Part shown: positions 62,936-64,000 of the stretch, in pieces
Layout of the letters: each line of letters begins with the position of its first letter
How positions within the stretch are numbered: the stretch's first letter is position 1
NCBI GenBank assembly: GCA_039621445.1
Contig: CP154955.1
Location: 35,691,123 to 35,755,122, forward strand
DNA length: 64,000 bases
Source of the DNA: Euglena gracilis
Lineage: Eukaryota > Euglenida > Euglenophyceae > Euglenales
Direction: 5' to 3'
Notes under the pieces: model-generated
The model's database searches: none
The model's input: the letters and a program-made list of their open reading frames with translations, nothing else
What the model was told of the DNA's origin: nothing
Program-made: the position numbers and the translations under genes

Positions 62936-64000
62936 TGCGATCTTGCCAAAATTGTTGTCGAGTTTCTTGCAGGCTCGCTCTCTGGATGGAGGAGGGGGTG
63001 TCATGCCAATCCTTCAGTGGCTGGACCTCTTGCCCGGTGTCGCAGACTTGCAAGGCGAACCTTGAAGTCTGGCGGCAGAATTTCCAGATTGTCACAAGGA
63101 ATGGCGCACAGGTAAGTGTTTTCATAGCGCACATAACTCGCAATACAGGAAACCCTGGCTACCTCTTGGTAATCCAATGGAGATTTGATTCCAAGTCCAG
63201 CCAACTTGGTTGGCAAGAAGGTCTGGCGTGCTTGGTCCTCCGGTAGGGAGCGTCCAATAATGTTTTCCACCGCCTCCAGAAGATCTTGATGGATGTGTCT
63301 CAAGGTGTCTTGAACATGTGTAGTGTCAGTGGTTCTTAGCAGGTGCATAATCCGACACACATCCGCAGGTGATCCAGATGATCGTAGTTGGCAAGTGTTC
63401 ATATTGTGAATGCCCGAGTACCGAGATCCTGCGCAGGAGGGCTCTCATCTCTAAACGTTTGGCGGTCCAAAAGGTGGTGACAAAGTCGTGCATATTTGGA
63501 TCGGGGAAGCAAACAGGAGATCCCAGGACAACAATCCCACTCGCCAAGGAATACGTCTGGTTTGCCAGAGTTGTAGATGTTCACGCCCTGGAAGGTGGAT
63601 TCCTGGCCCCCATGTGCAGCTTTTTTGGGGGTTGAGTTGCAGTCCAATTTGAGCAAATGCTTCCTTGAGGGCTACAAAGGCTGCTTCCACTGCTCCTGTG
63701 GGGCCCAGCAGCGTGCCGTCATCAGCATACCAGACGTTGAGCCAAAGGTCGGGTAAGTGTTCGATGACGGGTTGGATGCCTAGTGCGAAGAGGAAGGTTC
63801 CGAATGTACAGCCCTGTTGGACTCCTGTCTGGCATTCGAGGACCGTGTCAGCGCCTTTCATGATTAGTGGCAGTGGGTGGTCGTAGAGAGCATGCACCCA
63901 CCGATTGAGGTGTGGTGCCACCTTATGCAGTTGTCGATGTATTGCCTCCCTGCTAATGGTGTTAAAAGCGTTGGATAGGTCGACTTGGGTAAGCACCCAA
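62936..64000 (-). pseudogene. Third non-LTR reverse transcriptase, cut by the window edge
   Basis: Motif A TQVDLSNAFNTISR, motif B CQTGVQQGCTFGTFLFALGI, motif C LNVWYADDGTLL, then GIVVLGSPVCFPDP and HLLRTTDTTHVQDTL typical of the RT thumb. The frame changes near 63545 and 63385, so it is inactive. It differs clearly from the 28-33 kb family (YADD, QQG-C-FGT). Its 5' part lies beyond 64000. Confidence 0.88.

Overview
This is nuclear DNA of a flagellated or ciliated eukaryote, probably an alga or another protist. The genes are cut into dozens of short GC-rich exons, introns carry long C or G runs, and there are no bacterial-style operons. I cannot name the species. A plant/algal-type LON-domain gene next to a CEP290-type ciliary gene is compatible with a flagellate alga, but that is inference.

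Layout. (1) About 230-4970, plus strand: a broken-up gene whose exons look like a LON substrate-binding-domain protein, ending in a clear stop at 4968-4970. (2) 4971-8039: no gene recognised. (3) 8040 to about 48023, plus strand: one very large gene of about 38 recognisable exons (roughly 1,900 codons, almost all coiled coil) that I identify as a CEP290 homologue (ciliary transition zone/centrosome). Three blocks match CEP290 and lie in the right order along the gene. Most exon joins keep frame with GT..AG introns; a few do not, so one or more small exons are probably missed. (4) About 48-64 kb: repeat-dominated DNA with no convincing host gene.

The introns are full of mobile DNA. A 4.8-kb non-LTR retrotransposon (minus strand; endonuclease, reverse transcriptase, RNase H) sits in the CEP290 intron before exon 20, bounded by a perfect 15-bp target-site duplication and only 27 bp upstream of the next exon. 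Three other insertions have hAT-like CAG.. terminal inverted repeats and 7-8 bp duplications. There are also foldback elements (one holding inverted telomere-like TTAGGG/CCCTAA blocks), a dispersed roughly 400-bp family with a GGCGC/GCGCC palindrome, and long microsatellites.

In the right-hand part lie a second, 3'-truncated relative of the retrotransposon (about 48.5-51 kb), a different reverse transcriptase cut by the window edge (62.9-64.0 kb), and a segmental duplication (about 51.1-53.6 and 61.15-62.84 kb) carrying a decayed pogo-type DDE transposase. Both genes use an unusual donor, mostly GTGTG or GTGC rather than GTAAG/GTGAG, with C-rich acceptor tracts. Exon ends below are my reading of splice signals and reading phase, not transcript-supported.
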